Translations under genes and position numbers: made by a program
Origin: Combretum micranthum
Lineage: Eukaryota > Streptophyta > Magnoliopsida > Myrtales > Combretaceae
Direction of reading: 5' to 3'
Length of the DNA stretch: 64,000 nt
Assembly: GCA_024138025.1 (NCBI GenBank)
Contig: JAMXBD010001357.1
Location: 62,001 to 126,000, forward strand
The notes under the pieces: model-generated
What the model was told of the DNA's origin: nothing
Database searches by the model: none
Seen by the model: the letters and a program-made list of their open reading frames with translations, nothing else
Part shown: positions 11,901-23,411 of the stretch, piece by piece
Numbering within the stretch: position 1 is the first letter of the stretch
How the letters are laid out: the number at the start of each line of letters is the position of its first letter

Positions 11901-12257
11901 ATTAATAGATTAATAGTAGTTTGAATACTATTATTTCATTATTTAACAAGCATATAATTTATTCCCGAAGTATTGAGCTTAAAGAATTAAGTAATTTTAT
12001 ATGAACGATTGGTTTATCGTCGTTTTAAATTATTCGAGACCATAGAAGTTGCAGTTTTGTATTTCGAAATATTTTTATTGGTAACGGTTCTAATATTTCT
12101 ATCTATAATCAAATTCATTCTTTGACATTTTTAAATCGAGAAAAAAAAAATTGGGAATGATTTTTACTACTCATTCCAATTATTCAATATAATTATATAT
12201 TACATTTTTAGTTTTTGTTATAATTAGATTATGAAAAATTTAGGGGATTACAAAAGC

Positions 12258-13081
12258 AACTAAAGAAGCCAACTTTCTATATCAACAACAACAATAGCAA
12301 CTCACTTAAACACCAGCACTAAGACCCCAAAACTCCTCACATTTCAAATCAACTTTTGACTCGGAACCTCCATGACCAAATGAAAAATAATTTACAGTTA
12401 GACTTTAACATCGAATTTTCATATTAGGGAAGTACCATAAGTTGGAAGAGCTCATGAGGACAGAGACTGACAAGGAACACATGGCTCGAATTGACTCCCA
12501 TCATTATGTCCAACTGCTTCTTATGCGTCCATCTTCTTCTTCTTCTTTCTATGATGAAAATGAATAGATAATTGAGAGTGTGTGTGTGTTAAAGATTTTA
12601 CTTTTCATTCTTGCATGAGCTAGGGTTTCCTTTAGCGGGAAAGGGTAAAGCTAAAGCTTTTGTTTTTTCAATACCGAGATGCTTTTCTCTTTTATCTACC
12701 ATTTAGGTTGTAAAAAATTATCATCTCAATAAGATGGTTTATATTAAATGGTAAGATCCAACTGTAGTAATCACAACTTATAATAACATAAACAACACAG
12801 TGAAAAAGGTGGGCCTTTTTTATTAAATTTAATTTTTATGAATTTTAATTCTATTTTTATTTTTATTTTAAGTTGGTGTGATCATTAAATAAAAAATTAG
12901 TAACGTTTATTACAATGAAAGAGTTACAAATCAAATGGATATTGAATATATGATAAAATTGTTTTATAAACGTTACAAATAGTATACTTATATGACATTT
13001 AATAAGCATGACTAAATTATAAAAGATAGGCCACATTTGCAATATTTACAAAGGTCGCCTAAAATCAAAATTCTTGTAGTG
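12258..13081 (+). mobile_element. Right end of a CACTA (En/Spm) transposon
   Basis: The sequence ends TTCTTGTAGTG at 13081, the reverse complement of the CACTACAAGAA terminus typical of plant CACTA elements. The 200 bases before it hold short motifs of the subterminal-repeat kind (AACGTTTATTAC, AAACGTTACAAA, ATATTTACAAAGGTCGCC). S1 is inserted in this element, as its AAAGC duplication shows. No left CACTACAAG terminus was found in the window, so the other end is lost, hidden or outside. The 3-base target duplication would be AGC, which cannot be checked without the left end. Confidence 0.65.
12427..12567 (+). pseudogene. Possible last exon of a CACTA protein
   Basis: After a plausible acceptor (TTTTCATATTAG) an open frame reads GKYHKLEELMRTETDKEH, then SHHYVQLLLMRP, a serine run and YDENE before a TAG at 12565-12567. 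The charged helix and polar tail are what CACTA transposase-group proteins often have at the C-terminus, and it lies about 500 bases from a CACTA end in the expected orientation. Nothing diagnostic is present, and the serine run is simply a (TCT)n microsatellite. Confidence 0.35.
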
Positions 13082-13869
13082 AGCGAATGGGCATTTGCTA
13101 TATGTTTAGTTGTTTACTTTCACTAGATAGATAAGATTGCGAAGGAATTACTATGACTAAGGAATCAACTATAGTTGTAGTAAAATTTTTATATATTAAT
13201 ATTTTTTTATTTTGAATAAGAGTATTTTGGAAAAAAGAAAAAAGAAATTGGTTCCAACATTTTTATTGCTATGCATAGTCTTAAGTAATGAATGGTGATT
13301 CAAATTTTTTAAATTAAGATTGTTATATAATCGTTATTATGATTAACTAAATACTATAATAATTCTTTCTAAAGAATACAAAAGAATAAGATTGTAATAC
13401 AATTATCGTTAAAGCGAAATAAACCAAAAGCTACTCTTGATGGACAATTTTTCTTTTTTCCTCCGTGGGCTGATTCATCGCACGAATCGAGTACTAAACT
13501 GATGTCATCATTCTTTTTGCATGCCCTTACCAGGAGTCATGAAACATGGCGAAATACCACGTTCTCTAGGCTCCAGGATTGACATCCTTTCTAGTTTTTC
13601 CACGAAACTTTTTATTGTAATTTTTAATTCTCTTTTCCTTTTCTTTTTGCACATAAAATGTCCAGTTTGGACATAAATTTACTGGACACTTTGAGCTTAC
13701 GTTTCAACTTTGAAGTGACAAAGTAGGAGGAACAAGAAACACAATGTAAACGTAAATCAAATCGACTCAACTTTGTGAATAAGAACTTCAAAAAATATAA
13801 ATAGTATCTGCTATTAAGTTGACACAAATCGCTGGAGAATCAAAACAAACATGATCCCCATGAATCAAA
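13082..13869. other. Downstream flank of the DUF4220 pseudogene; no gene seen
   Basis: AT-rich, without a supported ORF; the small minus-strand ORF at 13624-13827 has no recognisable features. The 3' end and poly(A) signals of the pseudogene should lie here, but none stands out. Confidence 0.4.
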
Positions 13870-16029
13870 CTATTTGATCTTCAGCTCGGCTGTTTCAGCA
13901 GCATGTGGAATCTTAAAATGCTCTGTCATGCCATAATGAACCAAGAAAAGCCAGACATGAGTCAGTAACTCTCCTCCGCGCCTCAGTTGCTGGCATGATA
14001 ACTTGCCTTGCATTTCAGTGCAGCTAATACCAACATTGCTACCCATGTTTCACTAACGACCAACCATCTGAAACGTCGGTCGAGCTTGTCGAGCTGGGAT
14101 GCAAGCTGACAGCCATAGAATAGCACAAACTTGCTCTTTTCCTCCGAAAACACTGTCAAATTGAGTTCGGTATCTACCTCCTTACTCAGCAGAACACAAG
14201 CTTCGGTTATGCTCATTCTTGGCTTCATGGAGCGGCATTTCTGTTTCGATTTTTCCTCCGGTTCGGTGGATTTTTCGCTTCCAGCAGACTGGTGCTGCTC
14301 CAAGAAGGTGGTCACCGTGGTGTACATATCACGGAACTTGATGCGTCCGATACCGGCTGGCAACATGACAGGGTACATGACCAAAAGGTACAGCAGGTAC
14401 CGAGACAGATCTAAGCTCATCCTTTCCAAATCACAACCATCAGCTTCCTTAGTGCCTTCTTCAGAACCTTGCTTGCAAATGCGAGTTGCAATATGCCATA
14501 TAAGGATGCACATATCGAATTCCAACTCGATCGACCATTTCAAGCTCTCGAGCTGTTGCACTGCTTGACTATCATTCCCCCACTTCTCGACCCAAAAGGA
14601 TGGGAGATCCTTATACATTTTTGATACCTCAATTCCTTGCTCTTTTACATAATATTTCACGTCTATGCTCACGTGTTGACTGCGTATGTAGAAAAATTTC
14701 TCCACTTCGTCATCAATGCTCAGGAATTTTAAGATCTTGTGACAACGAAGGTGGCGCTCTTTAAGCGAATAGCTCAGAAGGTTGAATTGGCCCATCTTTT
14801 CACACCATCTTCGTCGGTTTCAAGTGGATGTAATCGATCAATGATTTTCAAGATGAACAAGTATTTATGCTGAATCACCCAACAGGTGACTTTATCTGAG
14901 AAGAGATGGACCAACGACGCGTAAAGCTCGAGCAGGAAGGCTACCCCTAATAGAGCGAAAGTTATGTATTGGTCTATCTTTTCATAAGAAGTCCTGTTGT
15001 TGATGACTGCGAAAATAACTAAGGCGATACCGGTGAGAGATAAGTTGATGATCCGGCTAGCGAATCCCCAGGTTGTCTGCAATACCATCGCCTTCGTGAA
15101 GAGTAAATCGTAAATGAATCCCAATTCGATGGCGATGGTGTCGAAAATCGAAAGGTAGTTCATATCTTTGAGTATGGACCTGCCCGAATCGCGATCGTCT
15201 AAGCTGAGCAGCAGGTCAGTAAATGCTGGACGAGCAATGTCGATCAAGCCGTTCGCGACAAGTATTTGTGCCTTTCTGCGTTTGTACTGCTCCTTATGAT
15301 CAAGATCCACATGCCTATTTCCCCAGTTCACGTCATCATCACGATTCCACACTTCGTGTATCTCAACCACTTGATGCGGTACCACAACATGTCCTTCAGC
15401 TTCCTTGAGTTTTTGCTCCATCAGTACTTTCGAGATCTTCTGACGTCGCTCTGGGGTCGAGTCTCGGAATTGTTCGCTGCTAGCAGCCCGAAGGACCCAA
15501 ACTCGCTCCCCGTACTTGATTAGGCCACAGGGAAAGATGACCACATAAAGCCAAGAAAGATGAGAACTTCTCCATGTTAGGGTCAAAATATAAAAGGTCG
15601 CAGCTGCTTGGCTAGCCAGAGCAAGAAGGTGTCTGAGCCAGAGCTCATTATCTTCCAAGGAATTCGCTGTAATGGTGTCCGGACCCCCCAAGTGCATCAG
15701 CAAAAACGGTGCCCAAAAGGCCCTTAGCTCGGCTGTTGGATCGACGCCGCTCCTAGTGGCTCCCTTTAGTTGGAGTTCGCCTGGGGTGATGCCAAGGGCA
15801 TATATAGCCACCGCGTCGGCCGACAAGTAAGCTAACCAGACAACGATCCTGATCCAATAATGAAACACTTTCTTCCTGCGGTTACCCAGAATGATGAGCA
15901 TCACTTGAATGGTGAGACTCAACGAGACTAGGATCCTTAGTTCCCAATTCTCCAATATGTCCTTCAATCTCGGGGATAAGACATCTTTCATTATTCTCCT
16001 CTGGCTCGCAAGTGCCAAACTGGTTATAA
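13870..16029 (-). pseudogene. DUF4220-DUF594 family protein gene, frameshifted
   Basis: This is a plant-specific membrane protein family of unknown function. The coding part is in three frames. Frame 1 runs from the likely ATG at 15991 (MKDVLSPRLKDILENWELR) to a stop at 14774. It has several hydrophobic membrane segments and the DUF4220 landmarks LSADAVAIYALG, FWAPFLLMHLGGPDTITA, EDNELWLRH and FPCGLIKYGERVW. Frame 2 (14795-13983) carries the family's MGQFNLLSY segment, then FLSIDDEVEKFFY, and the start of the C-terminal DUF594 domain. Frame 3 continues from about 13995 to a TAG at 13870-13872 with LRRGGELLTHVWLFLVHYGM, the usual DUF594 end. Two frameshifts therefore break it. Exon 2 begins at 16029 after a CTGCAG acceptor. 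The body is GC-richer than the flanks. An annotation error or a sequencing error is the alternative to a true pseudogene. Confidence 0.85.
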
Positions 16030-16119
16030 CTGCAGTAATGGTCCATTTTCAAATCATCAGCAGAATATAAATTTACCAGGAAATGAATGTGGAGTTTCAG
16101 ATCACAACTTTGTACTTAC
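16030..16119 (-). other. 5' untranslated-region intron of the DUF4220 pseudogene
   Basis: On the minus strand a donor GTAAGTAC begins at 16119 and an acceptor ACTGCAG ends at 16030, 90 bases apart. The upstream exon (about 16120-16200) has no long ORF and would be leader. Inferred from splice consensus only. Confidence 0.5.
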
Positions 16120-16200
16120 CTATAGACAACATAGCTGGGTGCTGGAATCGACGTTGTTCCTAGAGGAGCTTCCTTTGATGGATTCGTGCGTTCCACTAAG

Positions 16201-18801
16201 ATGACAAGGAGAGATATGAGAGTTTAATCAATTTCCTTAAAAAATGTGCTGCGTTTGTTGGTCTTGGAGCATGTCCGATTCGACCTCACTTAGAGTTTAA
16301 GACAAGCTCAATTATTTAATGAGGTTTCTTAACTTTGGCAGGATTGGTAATAAAGAATAATTTTTAATTTCCTCCAATTGATAATTATCAAATTACTCGC
16401 TTTAAATACTTGCATATAAATCAGTGGCATAAATTACGGTAAAAAAAAAAACTTATTTTTATTTTATGAGAAATTTTAAGAATTTAGACAATCTCAATTT
16501 TTAATCTGTAAACTAAGAAAAATTAAGAATAAATTAATGAAATATAAATAAAAAGACAAAAAGGAAGCATATTAGATTTTATAGTCAATAATTTATATAT
16601 AATAATAAGCTACTAAAATTCTGGTTTACATAAATAAAAATAGACATATCATTTTTAACTTTATTGTATTATATATTTTATAAACCCATTTCCATAATAC
16701 CATATGTCTTTTCTTATGGGTCCTCTCGTGTGAGTGCGTGTATATATCTGCTGATAATCATCATTTCCATAATACCATATGTCTTTTATTCTCACAATTG
16801 GAAAAGAGAATAAAAGTGTTTGATACACCAAAAACATTATTTATCAACTTTCTTAAAAATTATTAGAACTCTTTCCTCGTAAAGACTAAGCATAAAGTTT
16901 CAGTTGCTTATCCAAATTAGGTATTGACTTAATGGTTTTTTAATTAACATGTGTAACTCAGTATCAATTGTTTTTTTCTTTCTTATAATAGGTTATTGTT
17001 ATTAAGTGTAATTCTAATAAAGGTCATTATTACACTTGCTTTATTTAGAGATTTAATTAATTTTTTTCTTCAATTCTCTATTCAACTCCATACCAAATTA
17101 GATAAAACGAGTAGGCTTTCCTTTATCAATATTTTTTTTTAATTATTTACATTTTGTATAGACTAAGAGTCAGATTTTGTTCTGATTAGTGACCAGAGAC
17201 CTTTATGTGAACTTAATGTTTTATATGTTACTTTTTAGTTGTTATTACTATATATATATATATATATAATATATTAGAACTTAATCATTTCTTCTTATAG
17301 GTTACACATAAATAAGTCATATTTAAGTTTCCGTATGTTCCAACACCACCTTATTGTAGCAGGTGTAATTAATTAAACAATTTATTACCCGATTTCCTGT
17401 TAGTTTTTGAAAGGTTATTCAGTATTTCTCTTGGTGTTGCCAAATAATTCATTCAAGATTAGTGTATCTATTTAAAAAATTCTTTTAATATAACCTTTTT
17501 ATTTTATTGGGGTCCTTTAACTATCATCATCATGTCTGACTTCCTATCGATAAGTCAAATTAATTATAATCCATTTAATTTTATAATAAAAAATTATTAT
17601 AAATATTATTATTTCATATTTAAATTTCCCTAATGCAATTTGTGCATTCCTAATTCAATCAATGATATTAATTAATCTATAGAGACTATCGATATAAAGA
17701 TTTTTATGTAAATCTAAAAAACAATAATCCTATATCATATTCTTTCACAACAGAAATCCATGGCTATAAAAGATCAATGGGTTTCATTAATTTCCCTTTT
17801 TAATTGTGTGTGTGTGTGTGTGTGTGAGTGACGATTATTGCTTGATTACTATAAAAGATCAATGAGTTTCATTAATTTTCCTTCTTATATTATATATATA
17901 TATATATATTTATTGTCGACTTTTTCAAGCATTCCTCATCTTGCATCCATTGACTTATTTAAGGCTTCACTTAAGAACTAGTGATTGTGGTAAAAATATC
18001 AATATAAAAATCATCAAACACGGTAATTCCTCCTTCCAATGCAAGCCATGAGTGCTTTTATCTATAATTTCTAACTTCAACTCAAAGCACTTAATTGTAT
18101 TATCAAGATAGAGCTAAGGAATTTCCCTTCAATTTGATGGAGTAGCAACTGGGATCTTTCTTGTTCTCAGAGCATTTGATTTCCTTATTGGAAGCTTAGA
18201 TTAGCCTAATGGTTGCTTGAAACGACCTTGCCTTGAGGTTTGTGTAGAAATCCTCTTAGGTGCAGCAGGTGTGTACAAGGAAAAGGATAAGTTATGGAGG
18301 GCTTTTGTGGTAGTTAACGGCCTGTAGTGGTGATGTCATTTGTGTTGCTGTGGTAGGTTTCTTTAGGAGCCGATCGGGCACGAATTAGGAAGTTGGTCGG
18401 TGAGGCTCGTATGGTCAGAGACAGAACAGGGAAGAGGGGTACTGATTGCGCGATCGGTTTGGTTTTTTTCATTCCAATCTAAACATGGTCCTATTGGGTT
18501 TGTTGTTCTGGTATTGTTTTGGCATTTTTTTTGTTGTCAAGCGGATACTAAACTAATACAAATTTGATATTGATGAAAAACTAACAGTTTTACTCATAAA
18601 CTGATTAAACCAAACCGATACTGAATAAATACTGAACTGATATAAATCCGATACCTAGCAATCCAAACAGGCATAAAAATTCTATTCCGATTTAAAATTT
18701 TCTGAACCTTGAAGTAATAGTTTAGTTCCATTTTGATTTTCAAATTTAAAAAAAATGGAATTATTCACCTTGGATTAATATAGAGTGAAAATTCATTTTT
18801 A
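16201..18801. other. Intergenic, AT-rich; simple repeats and short duplications
   Basis: No gene is supported. A 26-base segment (CATTTCCATAATACCATATG plus TCTTTT) occurs at about 16687 and again at about 16762. A segment with CTATAAAAGATCAATG and TTTCATTAATTT occurs at about 17763 and 17850. Between the latter two is a (GT)n run (about 17805-17826). (TA)n runs lie near 17250-17268 and 17892-17908. The stretch 18180-18480 is less AT-rich but shows no ORF. Confidence 0.5.
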
Positions 18802-18836
18802 TTAATTAAAACTTATAAACCAAAAAATAAACTTAC

Positions 18837-19050
18837 CAAAAAGGTAGCCCATGATGTCTCTATACCTAATAAATCTCGTCTGATCAGTGATGTGAAATCC
18901 TGCCAAAATACAATTCGCATAGGTTGTGTAAAGTCCCTTCACCGTGAGGAGGATAATACGCAATGTCCATCCCAAAGGCACTCGTACTAAGTTAAAGGAT
19001 GTCATCAGCAATGCACCCACGGGCTGCCATGAATTTGTCGAGAAATTTTG
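18837..19050 (-). pseudogene. Isolated exon of a proline-transporter-like amino acid permease
   Basis: The minus-strand frame reads NSWQPVGALLMTSFNL, then VPLGW, then LYTTYANCILAGFHITDQ and RFIRYRDIMGYLFG, followed by a perfect donor GTAAGT at 18836. These are landmarks of plant ProT-type transporters of the amino acid/auxin permease family, which carry proline, betaine or GABA across membranes; RYRDLxGxxxG before the exon end is especially typical. In family members about ten residues lie between SFN and the VPLGW segment; here they are missing. I find no other exon of the gene nearby, so this is a relic. The open frame itself runs 18802-19086. The family call is from remembered motifs. Confidence 0.65.
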
Positions 19051-19086
19051 CGTTAATGTAAAAATATGTTGAATTTTTTGGTTCAA

Positions 19087-19730
19087 TTAGATACCAAGAG
19101 TTTAATTTTGAATAATTTTGTATCCGAATTTACGTAAAAAGTTCAACCAATGAACTAAAATTTAATCTTAAATAATTTGATTTATGAAATAAGTTTTCAT
19201 GTACATTGTCTATCAGGTATAATAAAAATATACTTAAAAATTTGTTTCAGACATCAAATTGTTCAAAAACAAAGTTTAGTTAAGTATCGTTTTTGTCATT
19301 ACCCCATAAATTTTTCCCAGACACTAGTATGAACTTTGCCTTCAACTTAGGTTAAGTTTAATGGTGGTTGCTCAACTCATAAGCCTCCCAAATATTAAAT
19401 AAAGTTATCTGATTCTCTTATGCAAGAAAAGAGATGATTGCATAATTAATGGTAGGAGGTTATTTTACACCCACTCAAAAGAGAGAATGGACCAATCACT
19501 TATACAATATAGTATTTTCTTTTACTCATCTATTATTTCATATGCTCATACCCATCGTTCCAAAGAGAATGACGCAAGTGTCTACACGTATTCATGTGCG
19601 TGTTAATGTCCACTATAAATATTAATCAAATTAAAATTATATTAAGTTGGTTTAATGTAAGTTGAATCTTCTTTTAAATATAATTTTTTCACATTTGCAC
19701 TGCACTTTGTCATTGACATTAAGTTAGGAA
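19087..19730. other. Intergenic or unrecognised repeat
   Basis: AT-rich, without an ORF. It should contain the body of whatever LTR ends at 19773, but no matching LTR start was found by eye. Confidence 0.3.
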
Positions 19731-19773
19731 TTTTTTATCGTATACTATTGTGAAAATTTTCGGGGTTTACAAT
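19731..19773 (-). mobile_element. Terminus of an LTR inserted in gypsy3 gag
   Basis: On the minus strand the gypsy3 gag frame is interrupted by TGTAAACCCCGAAAATTTTC, the start type of the S1-S4 LTR group (plus strand: ...CGGGGTTTACA ending at 19773). The base string next to it is ATTTG. I could not find the other LTR terminus with ATTTG, nor the rest of gag, to the left, so the insertion or its flank was later deleted. Confidence 0.5.
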
Positions 19774-20505
19774 TTGTGCCAGCAAATATAAGCAATCTAC
19801 AATATTCTGCATGATATTCTTCAACAGTTTTATTCCTTGCCTTAGATTCAGCCAACTTGATATCATTTACTCTCTCATTGTAGATGGAATGTATTGCAAG
19901 AAAAAGGCTTCCTTAAATCTGTTCCACGGTATTGGTCTTACATATCCTTCACTGTTCAATCTCAACCAAGTATATGCATCTCCCTTCAGCATATATATAG
20001 CTAAGTCAACTTTCCTATGCTTAGGTACTTCACAAGCTGCAAATGCTTTTTCAAGCTCTACTATCCGACCTTCAATTCTAGTAAGATCCAAAGCAGTTCC
20101 ATCGAAATCAGGTACCAATCTGACAAAATCATGCAACTTAACTTGATCATTCTGGTCTTCCAACTTGTACATATTGTTCTTGTCTCATAGTTGGTGGGTT
20201 ATATTGTTGCATAAATTGTTATTGTTGTTCATACATCATTTGTTGATACTGTTGAACTATTGCAAACATATCCCGAAACATAGTGAACACATTATTCGGA
20301 TCTCCCGTAGGCATCTGAGGCATAGCTGGATATGCTGGCATTTAAGGAAGTTGTGGATTTGGTGCAGTAAAAGCCGAAGCCGGTGATGGAGTTGAAGTAG
20401 AAGCTAGAATACTAGCTAATGCAGAAGCTGAAATAGTAGACTGAGAAGAAGGTGGCATACTCTCTCTTTCCAAAGACTGTCGAGTTACTCTTGAACTATC
20501 CATCT
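19774..20505 (-). pseudogene. gag of gypsy3, truncated
   Basis: Gag forms the retrotransposon particle. The frame starts MDSSRVTRQ near 20505, has a serine-rich and then glutamine-rich head, and is followed by a typical gag core: VPDFDGTALDLTRIEGRIVE, then VPKHRKVDLAIYMLKGDAYTWL and WNRFKEAFFLQYIP (20172-19867). A last part, ARNKTVEEYHAEYCRLLIFAG, ends at the LTR terminus at 19773. Breaks seen: TAA at about 20342, another stop near 20215, a frameshift near 20170 and a stop near 19866. Confidence 0.8.
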
Positions 20506-20710
20506 TTAAACAAATATACAACATATATATGATATGTAATAATTTTGCAATGTCAAATCAACATCAAAATAATTAATAAACAAAATAAGCATTCAAACAA
20601 TATACCTAGTGTAAACAAGTCCTATACGCATCCGAATAAACTCACCGAATCTAAGGTCAAGTCACTACTATTTAATCAAACAATTTCATAAACATAGCTC
20701 TGACACTATT

Positions 20711-23411
20711 TGTGAAGACCTGACCCACTAAATCTCGAGATTTAGAGTACCGAGTCCCCAACCATATATAACATTTTCACATTATATGTAAGATTGTCCT
20801 AAAACTAACAGTTATGAGAATTATTTGATCAAATTACTAAAACTTTATAAACACCTTTAACAAATAAGATTGCTAATAAAAGCAATCTATACATATATAC
20901 ATCATATGTACAAAGTTTGTGTCAATACAAGACACTACAAAAATTAAAAGTTTTTCTTAGTACAAAAGTAACCCTAAGAGATCTTAAGGTCTTTACATCT
21001 TAGGCTTATCTATCAAGCCTTTTATATAGAGAATTTTGCTTTAAACAAAGCTTCTCTAAATCCAGGGGCATTCAAGTCCTATTCGTTCCACTCATCCACG
21101 AATCTCTCAAAGTCTGACTCGTAACCCAGATCATCATATAACTCATCTCCATTACCTACAAAGCAGCAAAAGTGAGCCAAAGGCCCAGTACGCAATAACA
21201 AAATACAAGAACAATTTATCAAGTAAACTTGAATCAAAAGAAATATATCAATGATTAAGTCATTGTCTTATTAAGTATTCTTTCAACAAAACAACAGAAG
21301 AGTATTCAAACCCCAACATCACGCTTAGGGAATTTAGGGGTCCTGAGTAACAGCAGCTGCTCAGGAAATTGATATAAGCAGTTTGAATACTTATATCTCC
21401 TATATCTATTGCATAAAGAAATAGCTTCATTTAAGGTTCAAAACTCATTGCCCAACTCTACTTAAACTCAGTCCACAACATGAGCCTAGTTCACAAGTTC
21501 CCATAAACTTTGAATTAAACCATGGTATTTCCCCCTAAGTTTAAGCAATCATTACTTAGATACTATTCTCCCCATCGGCTACCCACTTAACTAAAAACAA
21601 ATCGCTATTGCATCATAGTGTACCATTGCATCATGGTAAAGTCATTGCATCATGACTTAGGTTAAGCGCCAAACTAACATGTCATTGCATCATGATAGGT
21701 TTGCTGCTCCTTGGACTAGATTAAACAGCATAATAGACATCCAGTTCATCAAAGCATTAAGCCAAATTGAATTAAATCAATTTAAGAATGCCTAGTCCTA
21801 GCACACAACAAACAAACTATTGCGTCCCTAAACCCGATAGTATATTACTATATTCACTCTGAGGGGAAATAACTGAAGAACCTTTAACTGAAATAACAAT
21901 ATCAAAACAATCAATAATTGAATGTAGAATTCACATATATATATAGTACAATACTAGGTTAACTATACAAAGAGATTCAATAAATCTAACATATAGTTTT
22001 AACATCTAATTCATACATAAAACATGTTTATTTAGCTTATATATTCATTAGAAGATCATATATGAAGTAAAGAATGACAATTGAAGAAGATTGAATTTGC
22101 AAAACTCAGGAGATATGCGGCCTTTCTACACAAGCAAAATTTGACTGAACGCCGGCAGCGTTGGAATTATATGCCGGCGGCGTTGAGCCCGGCATTAAAT
22201 ATTTTGATTATGTTCGCATCCAACACCGCCCATACGTCGGCGACGTTGAAGCCCTAATGGCTAGCGTACACTTTGGAAAAATAAACGCTGGCAAATTTCA
22301 TTGCAAAAGCCAGCAGCGTATGAAGTGGCTTTAAAAAAATCGGTTTGGATCACATTCAACACCGCCTCTATGCCGGCGGCATTGAAGTACCAGATGCCAA
22401 TATACGTTCAAAAACAGACCTATTCGAAAAGAATTTATTTCCCCTGTTTTGCACTTTGCAAATTTATAACTTATAACACTTTTAATCCTTCTTCAAGCTC
22501 ATATTTAGCTTCATATACAATCTTCTATCCACTCTAATTAATCCTAGCAACTTTGAACATTAAAACAACACATTTAACTACTTCATTCACATCAAATCCT
22601 CTCCTCTTCTTCACTTCAACTTCAACTACTCAAATCAACATCACTCCTCACCAACACCCCTCACTACTACCATAACACATAAACAAGTTCATACAAAAAC
22701 AAAACACAGTCTAACCTATATCAATGCATGAACCATATAACTCAAAAGACATTTAGTCACCTTACCATAGGTTTTACACATATACTACAAGAAAGGCAAT
22801 AAAACAAGAGTCCATACTAGCTTTAAATTACATGTAGAGGCTTTGGCTTAGAGGGATTTTTGAATCCAAAAGCTTGGTATTGGTCTTTGGTTTAAGGCTT
22901 GTTGTTTGAAGAAAAGGAAAAGAGAAGAGGGAAATTCGTATAGGAAATGACGGCTACCAAAAGAGGCAATATTTGATCAAATTTGTGACTCATTATTATC
23001 TTAAGTTTGACTTTTGAGGCATATAAGACTTTGGGTTAAATTTAGCTTAATTTGGAGCTCATTTGGGTTTAATTTAGGCTTGAAAATGGACTACACTTTT
23101 GGAAAATTTCTGCCAACAAATTCTTAAGAAATTCAAAAGTTGTTTTTATAATTTTAAATATAACACATACATATTAATTCATAAAAGACACAATATTAAT
23201 TACACTATACATACATTAATATACATAAAACAATAATATTAATTTCATTACACATAATCACTTACATCTATAATTAACATTAATAAACATAATATATTAA
23301 ACCTATTTCTACACATTCATATTCATAAATCAAAATTGCTTCAAACTTAATATCTAAACTAATATTGTATTCACATGAAATTTTAATTATTGAATAATTT
23401 AGATTATTTCA
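20711..23411 (-). repeat. 5' LTR of gypsy3
   Basis: Plus-strand start TGTGAAGACCTGACCC at 20711 next to the primer site; end GATTATTTCA at 23411, matching the TTATTTCA end of S5. The first 100 bases align well with S5 (both have TCCCCAACCA and a GTTGTCCTAAA-type string). It holds GC-rich GCCGGC hairpins at about 22143-22400. About 2.7 kb, the same length as S5. Confidence 0.8.
22143..22400. repeat. GCCGGC hairpin cluster in the gypsy3 LTR
   Basis: ATGCCGG (22171-22177) pairs with CCGGCAT (22189-22195) around a loop containing CGGCGTTGAG. Further CGCCGGCAGCG, TACGTCGGCGACG and TATGCCGGCGGC copies follow. The loop resembles that of the S5 hairpins (TGGCTTTGAG). Flanking DNA is AT-rich. Confidence 0.65.

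Larger units (their letters stand above)
6555..12252 (-). mobile_element. S1: solo LTR of a Tekay/Del-like Ty3/gypsy element, 5.7 kb
   Basis: Bounded by TGTCACGAC on the left and GGGGATTACA on the right, with a perfect 5-base duplication AAAGC at 6550-6554 and 12253-12257. On the minus strand it reads TGTAATCCCC...GTGACA, the usual termini of plant Tekay/Del LTRs, hence the strand. There is no internal coding region, primer site or polypurine tract, so it is a solo LTR left by recombination between two LTRs. It resembles S2 and S3 over long stretches near the left end (for example the block with CCTCTCATCGGGGTTGAAGG at 7095-7114). Its last 1.3 kb resembles the distal part of the right LTR of gypsy2. 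The short ORFs inside are not conserved genes. Confidence 0.9.
19774..23411 (-). mobile_element. gypsy3: truncated Tekay/Del-like element (5' LTR plus gag)
   Basis: On the minus strand: LTR, then a degenerate tRNA-iMet primer site (20697-20710), then gag, which is cut at 19773. No protease or polymerase remains. The LTR is the same family as S5. Confidence 0.8.

Noticed and set aside
20932..20950. CACTACAAAAATT string as a possible left CACTA terminus.
   Set aside because: It lies inside the gypsy3 LTR, the equivalent place in S5 reads GACACAACAAAAC, and no subterminal repeats follow.
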